Notes under the pieces: generated by a model
Seen by the model: only the letters and a program-made list of their open reading frames with translations
Told to the model about the DNA's origin: nothing
Database searches by the model: none
In this document: piece after piece, positions 43,010 through 54,449 of the stretch
How positions within the stretch are numbered: the stretch's first letter is position 1
Layout of the letters: every line of letters starts with the position of its first letter
Program-made: the position numbers and the translations under genes
NCBI RefSeq assembly: GCF_050948175.1
Contig: NW_027490401.1
Span: 1-64,000 of the forward strand
Direction: 5' to 3'
DNA length: 64,000 nucleotides
DNA from: Xylocopa sonorina
Taxonomy: Eukaryota; Arthropoda; Insecta; Hymenoptera; Apidae

Positions 43010-43022
43010 CTACGATACGTAG
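43010..43022. repeat. 5-bp stem, 3-nt loop dyad with SnaBI site (exemplar)
   Basis: CTACG-ATA-CGTAG can fold into a short stem. A very common variant changes CGATACGTAG to CGATAGGTAG, which removes SnaBI, weakens the stem and puts a TAG stop in the otherwise open frame. Confidence 0.8.
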
Positions 43023-43039
43023 ACATCTGCAAACGCTAT

Positions 43040-43053
43040 TTCCTTGCAAGGAA
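43040..43053. repeat. 14-bp perfect palindrome (exemplar)
   Basis: TTCCTTGCAAGGAA is a perfect inverted repeat with no spacer. It is polymorphic across the array: TTCCTTGCAAAGAA, TTCCTAGCAAGGAA and TTCCTAGCGAGGAA are frequent broken forms. Two apparent monomer-excision junctions at 56.3 and 56.5 kb fall just downstream of this element. Confidence 0.9.
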
Positions 43054-45476
43054 GTGTCGCATTTACATTCATTTGAAGTGTAGACGAGGAATACATAACA
43101 CTCCGCAAATCATATTATATCTTACCATGAAACATAGAAATGAGATGCGATATCGCGTTTTAAGAAGCATTAGAACTCTATTGCTGCGATACGCAGACAT
43201 CAGCAAACGCTATTTCCTTGCAAGGAAGTGTCGCATTTACATTCATTTGATGTGTAGACGAGGAATACATAACACTTCGCAAATCATATTATATCTTACC
43301 ATGAAACATAGAAATGAGATGCGATATCGCCTTTTAAGAAGCATTAGAACTCTATTGCTACGATACCTAGACATCTGCAGACGCTATTTCCTAGCAAGGA
43401 AGTGTCGCATTTACATCCATTTGAAGTGTAGACGAGGAATACATAACACTTCGCAAATCATATTATATCTTACCATGAAACATAGAAATGTGATGCGATA
43501 TCGCGTTTTAAGAAGCATTAGAACTCTATTGCTACGATACCTAGACATCTGCAGACGCTATTTCCTAGAAAGGAAGTGTCGCATTTACATTCATTTGAAG
43601 TGTGGACGAGGAATACATGACACTTCGCAAATCATATTATATCTTACCATGAAACATAGAAATGAGATGCAATATCTCGTTTTAAGAAGCATTTGAAATC
43701 TATTGCTTCGATACGTAGACATCTGCAAACGCTATTTCCTTGCAAGGAAGTGTCGCATTTACATTCATTTGAAGTGTAGACGAGGAATACATAACACTTC
43801 GCAAATCATATTATATCTTACCATGAAACATAGAAACGAGATGCGATATCGCGCTTTAAGAATCATAAGAACTCTATTGCTACAATACGTAGACATCTGC
43901 AAACGCTATTTCCTACCAAGGAAGTGTCGCATTTACATTCATTTGATGTGTAGACGAGGAGTACATAACACTTCGCAAAGCATATTATATCTTACCATGA
44001 AACATAGAAATGAGATGCGATATCGCGTTTTGAGAAGCATCAGAAATCCATTGCTACGATACGTAGACATCTGCAAACGCTATTTCCATGCAAGAAAGTG
44101 TCGCATTTACATTCATTTGAAGTGTAGACGAGGAATACATAACACTTCGCAAATCATATTATATCTTACCATGAAACATAGAAATGAGATGCGATATCGC
44201 ATTTTAAGAAGCATTAGAACTCTATTGCTACGATACGTAGACATCTGCAAACGCTATTTCCTTGCAAGGAAGTGTCGCATTTACACTCATTTGAATCGTA
44301 GACGAGGAATACATAACACTTCGCAATGAATATTATATCTTATCATGAAACATAGATATGAGATGCGATATCGCGTTTTAAGAAGCATCAGAAATCCATT
44401 GCTACGATACGTAGACATCTGCAAACGCTATTTCCTTGCAAGAAAGTGTCGCATTTACTTTCGTTTGATTCGTAGACGAGGAATGCATAACACTTCGCAA
44501 TGAATATTATATCTTATTTTGAAACATAGATATGAGATGCGATATCGCGTTTTAAGAATCATATGAACTCTATTGCCACGATACGTAGACATCTGCAAAC
44601 GCTATTTCCTTGCAAGAAAGTGTCGCATTTACATTCATTTGAAGTGTAGACGAGGAATACATAACACTTCGCAAATCATATTATATCTTACCATGAAACA
44701 TAGAAATGAGATGCGATATCGCGTTTTAAGAAGCATTAGAACTCTATTGCTACGATACGTAGACATCTGCAATCGCTATTTCCTTGCAACGAAGTGTCGC
44801 ATTTACTTTCATTTCAATCGTAGACGAGGATTGCATAACACTTCGCAATGAATATTATATCTTATCTTGAAACATAGATATGAGATGCGATATCGCGTTT
44901 AAAGAATCATATGAACTCTATTGCTACAATACGTAGACATCTGCAATCGCTATTTCCTTGCAAGGAAGTGTCGCATTTACTTTCATTTGAATCGTAGACG
45001 AGGAATGCATAACACTTCGCAATGAATATTATATCTTACCATGAAACATAGAAATGAGATGCGATATCGCGTTTTAAGAATCATAAGAACTCTATTGCTA
45101 CGATACGTAGACATCTGCAAACGCTATTTCCTAGCAAGGAAGTGTCGCATTTACATTCATTTGATGTGTAGACGAGGAATACATAACACTTCGCAAATCA
45201 TATTATATCTTACCATGAAACATAGAAATGAGATGCGATATCGCGTTTTAAGAAGCATTAGAACACTATTGCTACGATAGGTAGACATTCGCAAACGCTA
45301 TTTCCTTGCAAGGAAGTGTCGCATTCACATTCATTTGAAGTGTAGACGAGGAATACATAACACTTCGCTAATCATATTATATCTTACCATGAAACATAGA
45401 AATGAGATGTGATATCGCGCTTTAAGAATCATAAGAACTCTATTGCTACGATACGTAGACATCTGCAAACGCTATT

Positions 45477-45482
45477 TCCCTT
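45477..45482. other. 1-bp insertion in a C run
   Basis: CTATTTCCCTTGC replaces CTATTTCCTTGC. It is private to this monomer. Confidence 0.9.
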
Positions 45483-46250
45483 GCAAGGAAGTGTCGCATT
45501 TACATTCATTTGAATCGTAGACGAGGAATGCATAACACTTCGCAAATCATATTATATCTTACCATGAAACATAGAAATGAGATGCGATATCGGGTTTTAA
45601 GCAGCATTAGAACACTATTGCTACTATAGATAGACATTCGCAAACGCTATTTCCTTGCAAGGAAGTGTCGCATTTACATTCATTTGAAGTGTAGACGAGG
45701 TATACATGTCATTTCGCAATTCATATTATATCTTACCATGAAACATAGAAATGAGATGCGATATCGCGTTTTAAGAAGCATTAGAAATCTATTGTTACGA
45801 TACGTAGACATCTGCAAACGCTATTTCCTAGCGAGGAAGTTTCGCATTCACATTCATTTGAAGTGTAGACGAGGAATACATAACACTTCGCAAATCATAT
45901 TATATCTTACCATGAAACATAGAAATGAGATGCGATATCGCGTTTTAAGAGGCATCAGAAATCCATTGCCACGATACGTAGACATCTGCAAACGCTATTT
46001 CCTTGCAAGAAAGTGTCGCATTTACTTTCATTTGAATCGTAGACGAGGAATGCATAACACTTCGCAATGAATATTATATCTTACCATGAAACATAGAAAT
46101 GAGATGCGATATCGCGTTTTAGGAAGCATTAGAACTCTATTGCTACGATACCTAGGCATCTGCAGACGCTATTTCCTAGCAAGGAAGTGTCGCATTTACA
46201 TCCATTTGAAGTGTGGACGAGGAATACATGACACTTCGCAAATCATATTA

Positions 46251-46260
46251 TATCGTTACC
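46251..46260. other. 1-bp insertion in one monomer
   Basis: TATCGTTACC replaces TATCTTACC just before the ATG landmark. I see no other copy with this change. Confidence 0.9.
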
Positions 46261-46627
46261 ATGAAACATAGAAATGAGATGCGATATCGCGTTTTAAGAA
46301 GCATCAGAAATCCATTGCTACGATACATAGACATCTGCAAACGCTATTTCCTTGCAAGAAAGTGTCACATATACTTTCATTTGAATCGTAGACGAGGAAT
46401 GCATAACACTTCGCAATGAATATTATATCTTACCATGAAACATAGAAATGAGATGCGATATCGCGTTTTAAGAAGCATTAGAACTCTATTGCTACGATAC
46501 GTAGACATCTGCAAACGCTATTTCCTTGCAAGGAAGTGTCGCATTTACATTCATTTGAATCGTAGACGAGGAATGCATAACACTTCGCAAATCATATTAT
46601 ATCTTACCATGAAACATAGAAATGAGA

Positions 46628-46636
46628 TGCGATATC
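46628..46636. other. 1-bp insertion in a T run
   Basis: CGGGTTTTTAAG replaces CGGGTTTTAAG, which is found in the sister copy near 45592. Confidence 0.9.
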
Positions 46637-46950
46637 GGGTTTTTAAGCAGCATTAGAACACTATTGCTACTATAGATAGACATTCGCAAACGCTATTTCC
46701 TTGCAAGGAAGTGTCGCATATACATTCATTTGAAGTGTAGACGAGGTATACATGTCACTTCGCAATTCATATTATATCTTACCATGAAACATAGAAATGA
46801 GATGCGATATCGCGTTTTAAGAAGCATTAGAAATCTATTGTTACGATACGTAGACATCTGCAAACGCTATTTCCTAGCGAGGAAGTTTCGCATTCACATT
46901 CATTTGAAGTGTAGACGAGGAATACATAACACTTCGCAAATCATATTATA

Positions 46951-46960
46951 TCTTACATGA
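46951..46960. other. 1-bp deletion before the ATG landmark
   Basis: TCTTACATGA replaces TCTTACCATGA. The sister copy near 45909 is intact. Confidence 0.9.
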
Positions 46961-47478
46961 AACATAGAAATGAGATGCGATATCGCGTTTTAAGAAGCAT
47001 TAGAACTCTACTGCTACGATACGTAGACATCTGCAATCGCTATTTCCTTGCAACGAAGTGTCGCATTTACTTTCATTTGAATCGTAGACGAGGAATGCAT
47101 AACACTTCGCAATGAATATTATATCTTACCATGAAACATAGAAATGAGATGCGATATCGCGTTTTAAGAATCATAAGAACTCTATTGCTACGATACGTAG
47201 ACATCTGCAAACGCTATTTCCTAGCAAGGAAGTGTCGCATTTACATTCATTTGATGTGTAGACGAGGAATACATAACACTTCACAAATCATATTATATCT
47301 TACCATGAAACATAGAAATGAGATGCGATATCGCGTTTTAAGAAGCATTAGAACTCTATTGCTACGATACCTAGACATCTGCAGACGCTATTTCCTAGCA
47401 AGGAAGTGTCGCATTTACATCCATTTGTAGTGTGGACGAGGAATACATGACACTTCGCAAATCATATTATATCTTACC

Positions 47479-48522
47479 ATGAAACATAGAAATGAGATGC
47501 GATATCGCGTTTTAAGAAGCATCAGAAATCCATTGCCACGATACGTAGACATCTGCAAACGCTATTTCCTTGCAAGAAAGTGTCGCATTTACTTTCATTT
47601 GATTCGTAGACGAGGAATGCATAACACTTCGCAATGAATATTATATCTTACCATGAAACATAGAAATGAGATGCGATATCGCGTTTTAAGAAGCATCAGA
47701 AATCCATTGCCACGATACGTAGACATCTGCAAACGCTATTTCCTTGCAAGAAAGTGTCGCATTTACTTTCATTTGATTCGTAGACGAGGAATGCATAACA
47801 CTTCGCAATGAATATTATATCTTACCATGAAACATAGAAATGAGATGCGATATCGCGTTTTAGGAAGCATTAGAACTCTATTGCTACGATACCTAGGCAT
47901 CTGCAGACGCTATTTCCTAGCAAGGAAGTGTCGCATTTACATCCATTTGAAGTGTGGACGAGGAATACATGACACTTCGCAAATCATATTATATCTTACC
48001 ATGAAACATAGAAATGAGATGCGATATCGCGTTTTAAGAAGCATTAGAACTCTATTGCTACGATACCTAGACATCTGCAGACGCTATTTCCTAGCAAGGA
48101 AGTGTCGCATTTACATCCATTTGTAGTGTGGACGAGGAATACATGACACTTCGCAAATCATATTATATCTTACCATGAAACATAGAAATGAGATGCGATA
48201 TCGCGTTTTAAGAAGCATCAGAAATCCATTGCCACGATACGTAGACATCTGCAAACGCTATTTCCTTGCAAGAAAGTGTCGCATTTACTTTCATTTGATT
48301 CGTAGACGAGGAATGCATAACACTTCGCAATGAATATTATATCTTACCATGAAACATAGAAATGAGATGCGATATCGCGTTTTAGGAAGCATTAGAACTC
48401 TATTGCTACGATACCTAGGCATCTGCAGACGCTATTTCCTAGCAAGGAAGTGTCGCATTTACATCCATTTGAAGTGTGGACGAGGAATACATGACACTTC
48501 GCAAATCATATTATATCTTACC
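47479..48522. repeat. 3-monomer (522-bp) repeat
   Basis: A monomer with TTTTAGGAAGC and CCTAGGCATCTGCAG starts at 47827 and again at 48349, 522 bp apart. Each is preceded by a monomer with CCATTGCCACG and TTTGATTCGTAG. A doubled copy of that preceding monomer sits at 47479 and 47653. A related monomer occurs at 46086. Confidence 0.75.
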
Positions 48523-48606
48523 ATGAAACATAGAAATGAGATGCGATATCGCGTTTTAAGAAGCATCAGAAATCCATTGCTACGATACGTAGACATCTGC
48601 AAACGC

Positions 48607-48616
48607 TATTTCTTGC
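48607..48616. other. 1-bp deletion in one monomer
   Basis: CTATTTCTTGC replaces CTATTTCCTTGC. The related monomer near 46349, which shares the rare TCACATATACTTTC, is intact. Confidence 0.9.
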
Positions 48617-49420
48617 AAGAAAGTGTCACATATACTTTCATTTGAATCGTAGACGAGGAATGCATAACACTTCGCAATGAATATTATATCTTACCATGAA
48701 ACATAGAAATGAGATGCGATATCGCGTTTTAAGAAGCATTCGAACTCTATTGCTACGATACGTAGACATCTGCAAACGCTATTTCCTTGCAAGGAAGTGT
48801 CGCATTTACATTCATTTGAAGTGTAGAGGAGGAATACATGACACTTCGCAAATCATATTATATCTTACCATGAAACATAGAAATGAGATGCGATATCGCG
48901 TTTTAAGAAGCATTAGAACTCTATTGCTACGATACGTAGATATCTGCAAACGCTATTTCCTTGCAAGGAAGTGTCGCATTTACATTCATTTGAAGTGTAG
49001 ACTAGGAATACATAACACTTCGCAAATCATATTATATCTTACCATGAAACATAGAAATGAGATGCGATATCGCGTTTTAAGAAGCAGCAGAAATCCATTG
49101 CTACGATACGTAGACATCTGCAAATGCTATTTCCTTGCAAGAAAGTGTCGCATTTACATTCATTTGATGTGTGGACGAGGAATACATAACACTTCGCAAA
49201 TCATATTATATCTTACCATGAACCACAGAAATCTGATGGGATATCGCGTTTTAAGAATCATAAGAACTTTATTGCTACGATACGTAGAAATCTGCAAACG
49301 CTATTTCCTTGCAAAGAAGTGTCGCATTTACATTCATTTGAAGTGTAGACGAGGAATACACAACACTTCGCAAATCATATTATATCTTACCATGAAACAT
49401 AGAAACGAGATGCGACATCG

Positions 49421-49430
49421 CGTTTCTAAG
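49421..49430. other. 1-bp insertion in one monomer
   Basis: CGTTTCTAAG replaces CGTTCTAAG. The sister copy near 53436 is intact. Confidence 0.9.
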
Positions 49431-49580
49431 AAGCATTAGAACACTACTGCTACGATACCTAGACATCTGCAGACGCTATTTCCTAGCAAGGAAGTGTCGC
49501 ATTTACATTCATTTGAAGTGTACACGAGGAATACATGACACTTCGCAAATCATATAATATCCTACCATGAAACGTAGAAT

Positions 49581-49628
49581 GTTCTTATGATTCTTAAAAC
49601 GATATCGCGTTTTAAGAATCATAAGAGC
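49581..49628. repeat. Hairpin-forming inverted repeat from a local template switch
   Basis: The arms 49581-49601 and 49608-49628 are inverted copies of each other, 21 bp each with one mismatch, around the 6-nt spacer ATATCG. The inner 18 bp match perfectly: CTTATGATTCTTAAAACG against CGTTTTAAGAATCATAAG. In every other monomer the left arm is absent and ATGAGATGC stands there instead. Nine bases have therefore been replaced by 21 bases copied from the opposite strand of the adjacent segment, giving a 186-bp monomer (+12). This is the only place in the window where I found satellite sequence in reverse orientation. Confidence 0.92.
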
Positions 49629-50957
49629 TCTATTGCTACGATACGTAGACATCTGCAAACGCTATTTCCTTGCAAGGAAGTGTCGCATTTACATTCAGTT
49701 GATGTGTTGATGAGGAATACATAACACTTCGCAAATCATATTATATCTTACCATGAGACATAGAAATGAGATGCGATATCGCGTTTTAAGAAGCATTAGA
49801 ACACTATTGCTACGATACGTAGACATCTGCAAACGCTATTTCCTTGCAAGGAAGTGTCGCATTTACATTCATTTGAAGTGTAAACGAGGAATACATGACA
49901 CTTCGCAAATCATATTATATCTTACCATGAAACATAGAAATGTGATGCGATATCACGTTTTAGGAAGCATTAGAACTCTATTGCTACGATACGTAGACAT
50001 CTGCAAACGCTATTGCCTTGCAAGAAAGTGTCGCATTTACATTCAATTGAAGTGTAGACGAGGAATACATAACACTTCGCAAATCATATTATATCTTACC
50101 ATGAAACATAGAAATGTGATGCGATATCGCGTTTTAAGAAGCATAAGAACTCTATTGCTACAATACGTAGACATCTGCAATCGCTATTTCCTTGCAAGGA
50201 AGTGTCGCATTTACTTTCATTTGAATCGTAGACGAGGAATGCATAACGCTTCGCAATGAATATTATATCTTACCATGAAACATAGAAATGAGATGCGATA
50301 TCGCGTTTTAAGAATCATAAGAACTCTATTGCTACGATACGTAGACATCTGCAAACGCTATTTCCTAGCAAGGAAGTGTCGCATTTACATCCATTTGAAG
50401 TGTGGACGAGGAATACATGACACTTCGCAAATCATGTTATATCTTACCATGAAACATAGAAATGAGATGCGATATCGCGTTTTAAGAAGCATCAGAAATC
50501 CATTGCCACGATACGTAGACATCTGCAAACGCTATTTCCTTGCAAGAAAGTGTCGCATTTACTTTCATTTGAATCGCAGACGAGGAATGCATAACACTTC
50601 GCAATGAATATTATATCTTACCATGAAACATGGAAATGAGATGCGATATCGCGTTTTAAGAAGCATTAGAACTCTATTGCTACGATACCTAGGCATCTGC
50701 AGACGCTATTTCCTAGCAAGGAAGTGTCGCATTTACATCCATTTGAAGTGTGGACGAGGAATACATGACACTTCGCAAATCATATTATATCTTACCATGA
50801 AACATAGAAATGAGATGCGATATCGCGTTTTAAGAAGCATCAGAAATCCATTGCTACGATACGTAGACATCTGCAAACGCTATTTCCTTGCAAGAAAGTG
50901 TCACATTTATTTTCATTTGAATCGTAGACGAGGAATGCATAACACTTCGCAATGAAT

Positions 50958-50970
50958 ATTATGTCTACCA
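50958..50970. other. 1-bp deletion with nearby substitution
   Basis: ATTATGTCTACC replaces ATTATATCTTACC before the ATG landmark, so the monomer is 173 bp. It is private to this copy. Confidence 0.85.
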
Positions 50971-51099
50971 TGAAACATAGAAATGAGATGCGATATCGCG
51001 TTTTAAGAAGCATTAGAACTCTATTGCTACGATACGTAGACATCTGCAAACGCTATTTCCTTGCATGGAAGTGTCGCATTTACATTCATTTGAAGTGTA

Positions 51100-52200
51100 G
51101 AAGAGGAATACATGACACTTCGCAAATCATATTATATCTTACCATGAAACATAGAAATGAGATGCGATATCGCATTTTAAGAAGCATTAGAACACTATTG
51201 CTACGATAGGTAGACATTTGCAAACGCTATTTCCTTGCAAGGAAGTGACGCATTTACATTCATTTGAAGTGTAGACGAGGAATACATGACACTTCGCAAA
51301 TCATATTGTATCTTACCATGAAACATAGAAATGAGATGCGATATCGCGTTTTAAGAAGCATTAGAACACTATTGCTACGATAGGTAGACATTTGCAAACG
51401 CTATTTCCTTGCAAGGAAGTGTCGCATTTACAATCAGTTGATGTGTTGATGAGGAATGCATAACACTTCGCAAATCATATTATATTTTACCATGAAACAT
51501 AGAAATGAGATGCGATATCGCGTTCTAAGAAGCATTAGAACTCTATTGCTGCGATACGTAGACATCTGCAAACGCTATTTCCTTGCAAGGAAGTGTCGCA
51601 TTTACATTCATTTGAATCGTAGACGAGGAATGCATAACACTTCGCAAGTCATATTATATCTTATCATGAAACATAGAAATGAGATGCGATATCGCGTTTT
51701 AAGAAGCATTAGAACTCTATTGCTACGATACCTAGACATCTGCAGACGCTATTTCCTTGCAAGGAAGTGTCGCATTTACATTCATTTGAAGTGTAAACGA
51801 GGAATACATGACACTTCGCAAATCATATTATATCTTACCATGAAACATAGAAATGAGATGCGATATCGCGTTTTAAGAAGCATTAGAACACTATGGCTAC
51901 GATAGGTAGACATTTGCAAACGCTATTTCCTTGCAAGGAAGTGACGCATTTACATTCATTTGAAGTGTAGACGAGGAATACATGACACTTCGCAAATCAT
52001 ATTGTATCTTACCATGAAACATAGAAATGAGATGCGATATCGCGTTTTAAGAAGCATTAGAACACTATTGCTACGATAGGTAGACATTTGCAAACGCTAT
52101 TTCCTTGCAAGGAAGTGTCGCATTTACAATCAGTTGATGTGTTGATGAGGAATGCATAACACTTCGCAAATCATATTATATCTTACCATGAAACATAGAA
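51100..52200. repeat. 4-monomer (696-bp) repeat
   Basis: The markers AGTGACGCATTTAC (51246, 51942), CATATTGTATC (51303, 51999) and ACAATCAGTTGATGTGTTG (51431, 52127) recur 696 bp apart, defining two adjacent 4-monomer units. Confidence 0.8.
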
Positions 52201-52655
52201 ATGAGATGCGATATCGCGTTTTAAGAAGCATTAGGACTCTATTGCTGCGATACGTAGACATCTGCAAACGCTATTTCCTTGCAAGGATGTGTCGCATTTA
52301 CATTCATTTGAAGTGTAAACGAGGAATACATGACACTTCGCAAATCATATTATATCTTACCATGAAACATAGAAATGAGATGCGATATCGCGTTTTAAGA
52401 AGCATTAGAACACTATTGCTACGATAGGTAGACATTTGCAAACGCTATTTCCTTGCAAGGAAGTGTCGCATTTACATTCATTTGAAGTGTAGACGAGGAA
52501 TACATGACACTTCGCAAATCATAATATATCCTACCATGAAACATAGAAATGAGATGCGATATCGCGTTTTACGAAGCATTAGAACACTATTGCTACTATA
52601 GGTAGACATTTGCAAACGCTATTTCCTTGCAAGGAAGTGTCGCATTTGCATTCAT

Positions 52656-54080
52656 TTGAAGTGTAGACTAGGAATACATAACACTTCGCAAATCATATTA
52701 TATCTTACCATGAAACATAGAAATGATATGCGATATCGCGTTTTAAGAAGCAGCAGAAATCCATTGCTACGATACGTAGACATCTGCAAATGCTATTTCC
52801 TTGCAAGAAAGTGTCGCATTTACATTCATTTGATGTGTAGACGAGGAATACATAACACTTCGCAAATCATATTATATCTTACCATGAAACATAGAAATGT
52901 GATGCGATATCGCGTTTTAAGAATCATAAGAACTCTATTGCTACGATACGTAGACATCTGCAAACGCTATTTCCTTGCAAAGAAGTGTCGCATTTACATT
53001 CATTTGAAGTGTAGACGAGGAATACACAACACTTCGCAAATCATATTATATCTTACCATGAAACATAGAAACGAGATGCGATATCGCGTTTTAAGAAGCA
53101 TTAGAACACTATTGCTACGATACGTAGACATCTGCAAACGCTATTTCCTTGCAAGGAAGTGTTGCATTTACATTCATTTGAATCGTAGACGAGGAATGCA
53201 CAACACTTCGCAATGAATATTATATCTTATCATGAAACATAGATATGAGATGCAATATCTCGTTTTAAGAAGCATTTGAACTCTATTGCTTCGATACGTA
53301 GACATCTGCAAACGCTATTTCCTTGCAAGGAAGTGTCGCATTTACATTCATTTAAAGTGTAGACGAGGAATACATAACACTTCGCAAATCATATTATATC
53401 TTACCATGAAACATAAAAATGAGATGCGACATCGCGTTCTAAGAAGCATTAGAACACTACTGCTATGTTACCTAGACATCTGCAGACGCTATTTCCTAGC
53501 AAGGAAGTGTCGCATTTACATTCATTTGAAGTGTACACGAGGAATACATGACACTTCGCAAATCATATAATATCCTACCATGAAACGTAGAAGTGAGATG
53601 CGATATCGCATTTTAAGAATCATAAGAACTCTATTGCTACGATACGTAGACATCTGCAAACGCTATTTCCTTGCAAGGAAGTGTCGCATTTACATTCAGT
53701 TGATGTGTTGATGAGGAATACATAACACTTCGCAAATCATATTATATCTTACCATGAGACATAGAAATGAGATGCGATATCGCGTTTTAAGAAGCATTAG
53801 AACTCTATTGCTACGATACGTAGACATCTGCAAACGCTATTTCCTTGCAAGGAAGTGTCGCATTTACATTCATTTGAAGTGTAAACGAGGAATACATGAC
53901 ACTTCGCAAATCATATTATATCTTACCATGAAACATAGAAATGTGATGCGATATCGCGTTTTAAGAAGCATTAGAACTCTATTGCTACGATACGTAGACA
54001 TCTGCAAACGCTATTGCCTTGCAAGAAAGTGTCGCATTTACATTCATTTGAAGTGTAGACGAGGAATACATAACACTTCG
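52656..54080. repeat. Right copy of a 21-23-monomer-spaced duplication
   Basis: This is the partner of 48990-50250. The two extra monomers (about 53058-53405) include the AATATCTCG/GCTTCG class. This copy lacks the hairpin insertion present in the left copy at 49580: here the equivalent position reads AAACGTAGAAGTGAGATGCG. Confidence 0.75.
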
Positions 54081-54449
54081 CAAATCATATTATATCTTAC
54101 CATGAAACATAGAAATGTGATGCGATATCGCGTTTTAAGAAGCATTAGAACTCTATTTCTACGATACCTAGACATCAGCAGACGCTATTTCCTAGCAAGG
54201 AAGTGTCGCATTTACATTCATTTGAAGTGTGGACGAGGAATACATGACACTTCGCAAATCATATTATATCTTACCATGAAACATAGAAATGAGATGCGAT
54301 ATCGCGTTTTAAGAAGCATCAGAAATCCATTGCTACGATACGTAGACATCTGCAAACGCTATTTCCTTGCAAGAAAGTGTCACATTTACTTTCATTTGAA
54401 TCGTAGACGAGGAATGCATAACACTTCGCAATGAATATTATATCCTATC

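Larger units (their letters stand above)
40343..43030. repeat. Segment matching 29033-31720 (65 monomers away)
   Basis: This stretch repeats the 29.0-31.7 kb segment at an offset of 11310 bp (65 x 174). It diverges after about 43030, where CATTTACATTC replaces CATTCACATTC. Noted differences include CATGTTATATC at 41896 and the CTATTTGTTTGC/CAATTTGTTTGC pair. It overlaps the last partial 12-monomer unit, so that array was built next to, or recombined with, an older duplicated segment. Confidence 0.75.
42953..43126. repeat. Exemplar near-consensus satellite monomer
   Basis: This copy matches my hand-made consensus except for CTCCGC in place of CTTCGC near its end. It shows the fixed landmarks in order: ATGAAACATAGAAATGAG at the start; the palindrome GCGATATCGC at 42973-42982; the dyad CTACGATACGTAG at 43010-43022, which includes SnaBI; the 14-bp palindrome TTCCTTGCAAGGAA at 43040-43053; two GAAGTGT words 24 bp apart; and the AT-rich tail CATATTATATCTTACC. 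Read from its first base, the unit is 58 codons without a stop. The choice of first base is arbitrary for a tandem repeat. Confidence 0.9.
45564..46960. repeat. 6-monomer duplication with 'CGGGTTTTAAGCAGC' marker
   Basis: The stretch from 45564 to about 45960 is repeated from 46609, about 6 monomers away. Shared rare markers are ATCGGG, TTAAGCAGCATTAG, CTACTATAGATAGACATTCGC, GAGGTATACATGTCA and GCAATTCATATT. The second copy carries its own extra T at 46634 and its own lost C at 46955, so those indels are younger than the duplication or are errors. Confidence 0.85.
48990..50250. repeat. Left copy of a 21-23-monomer-spaced duplication
   Basis: The markers GTAGACTAGG, AAGCAGCAGAAATCC, CAAATGCTATTTCC, GTACACGAGG, AAACGTAGAA, TTCAGTTGATGTGTTGATG and ATGAGACATAG recur in order at 52656-54080. 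The spacing is about 21 monomers in the left part and 23 in the right part. The right copy therefore has two more monomers near 53.2 kb, or the left copy lost two. Confidence 0.75.

Noticed and set aside
50840..51049. Reverse-strand open frame of 69 codons
   Set aside because: It lies wholly in satellite monomers and is open only because of local variants and a 1-bp deletion.
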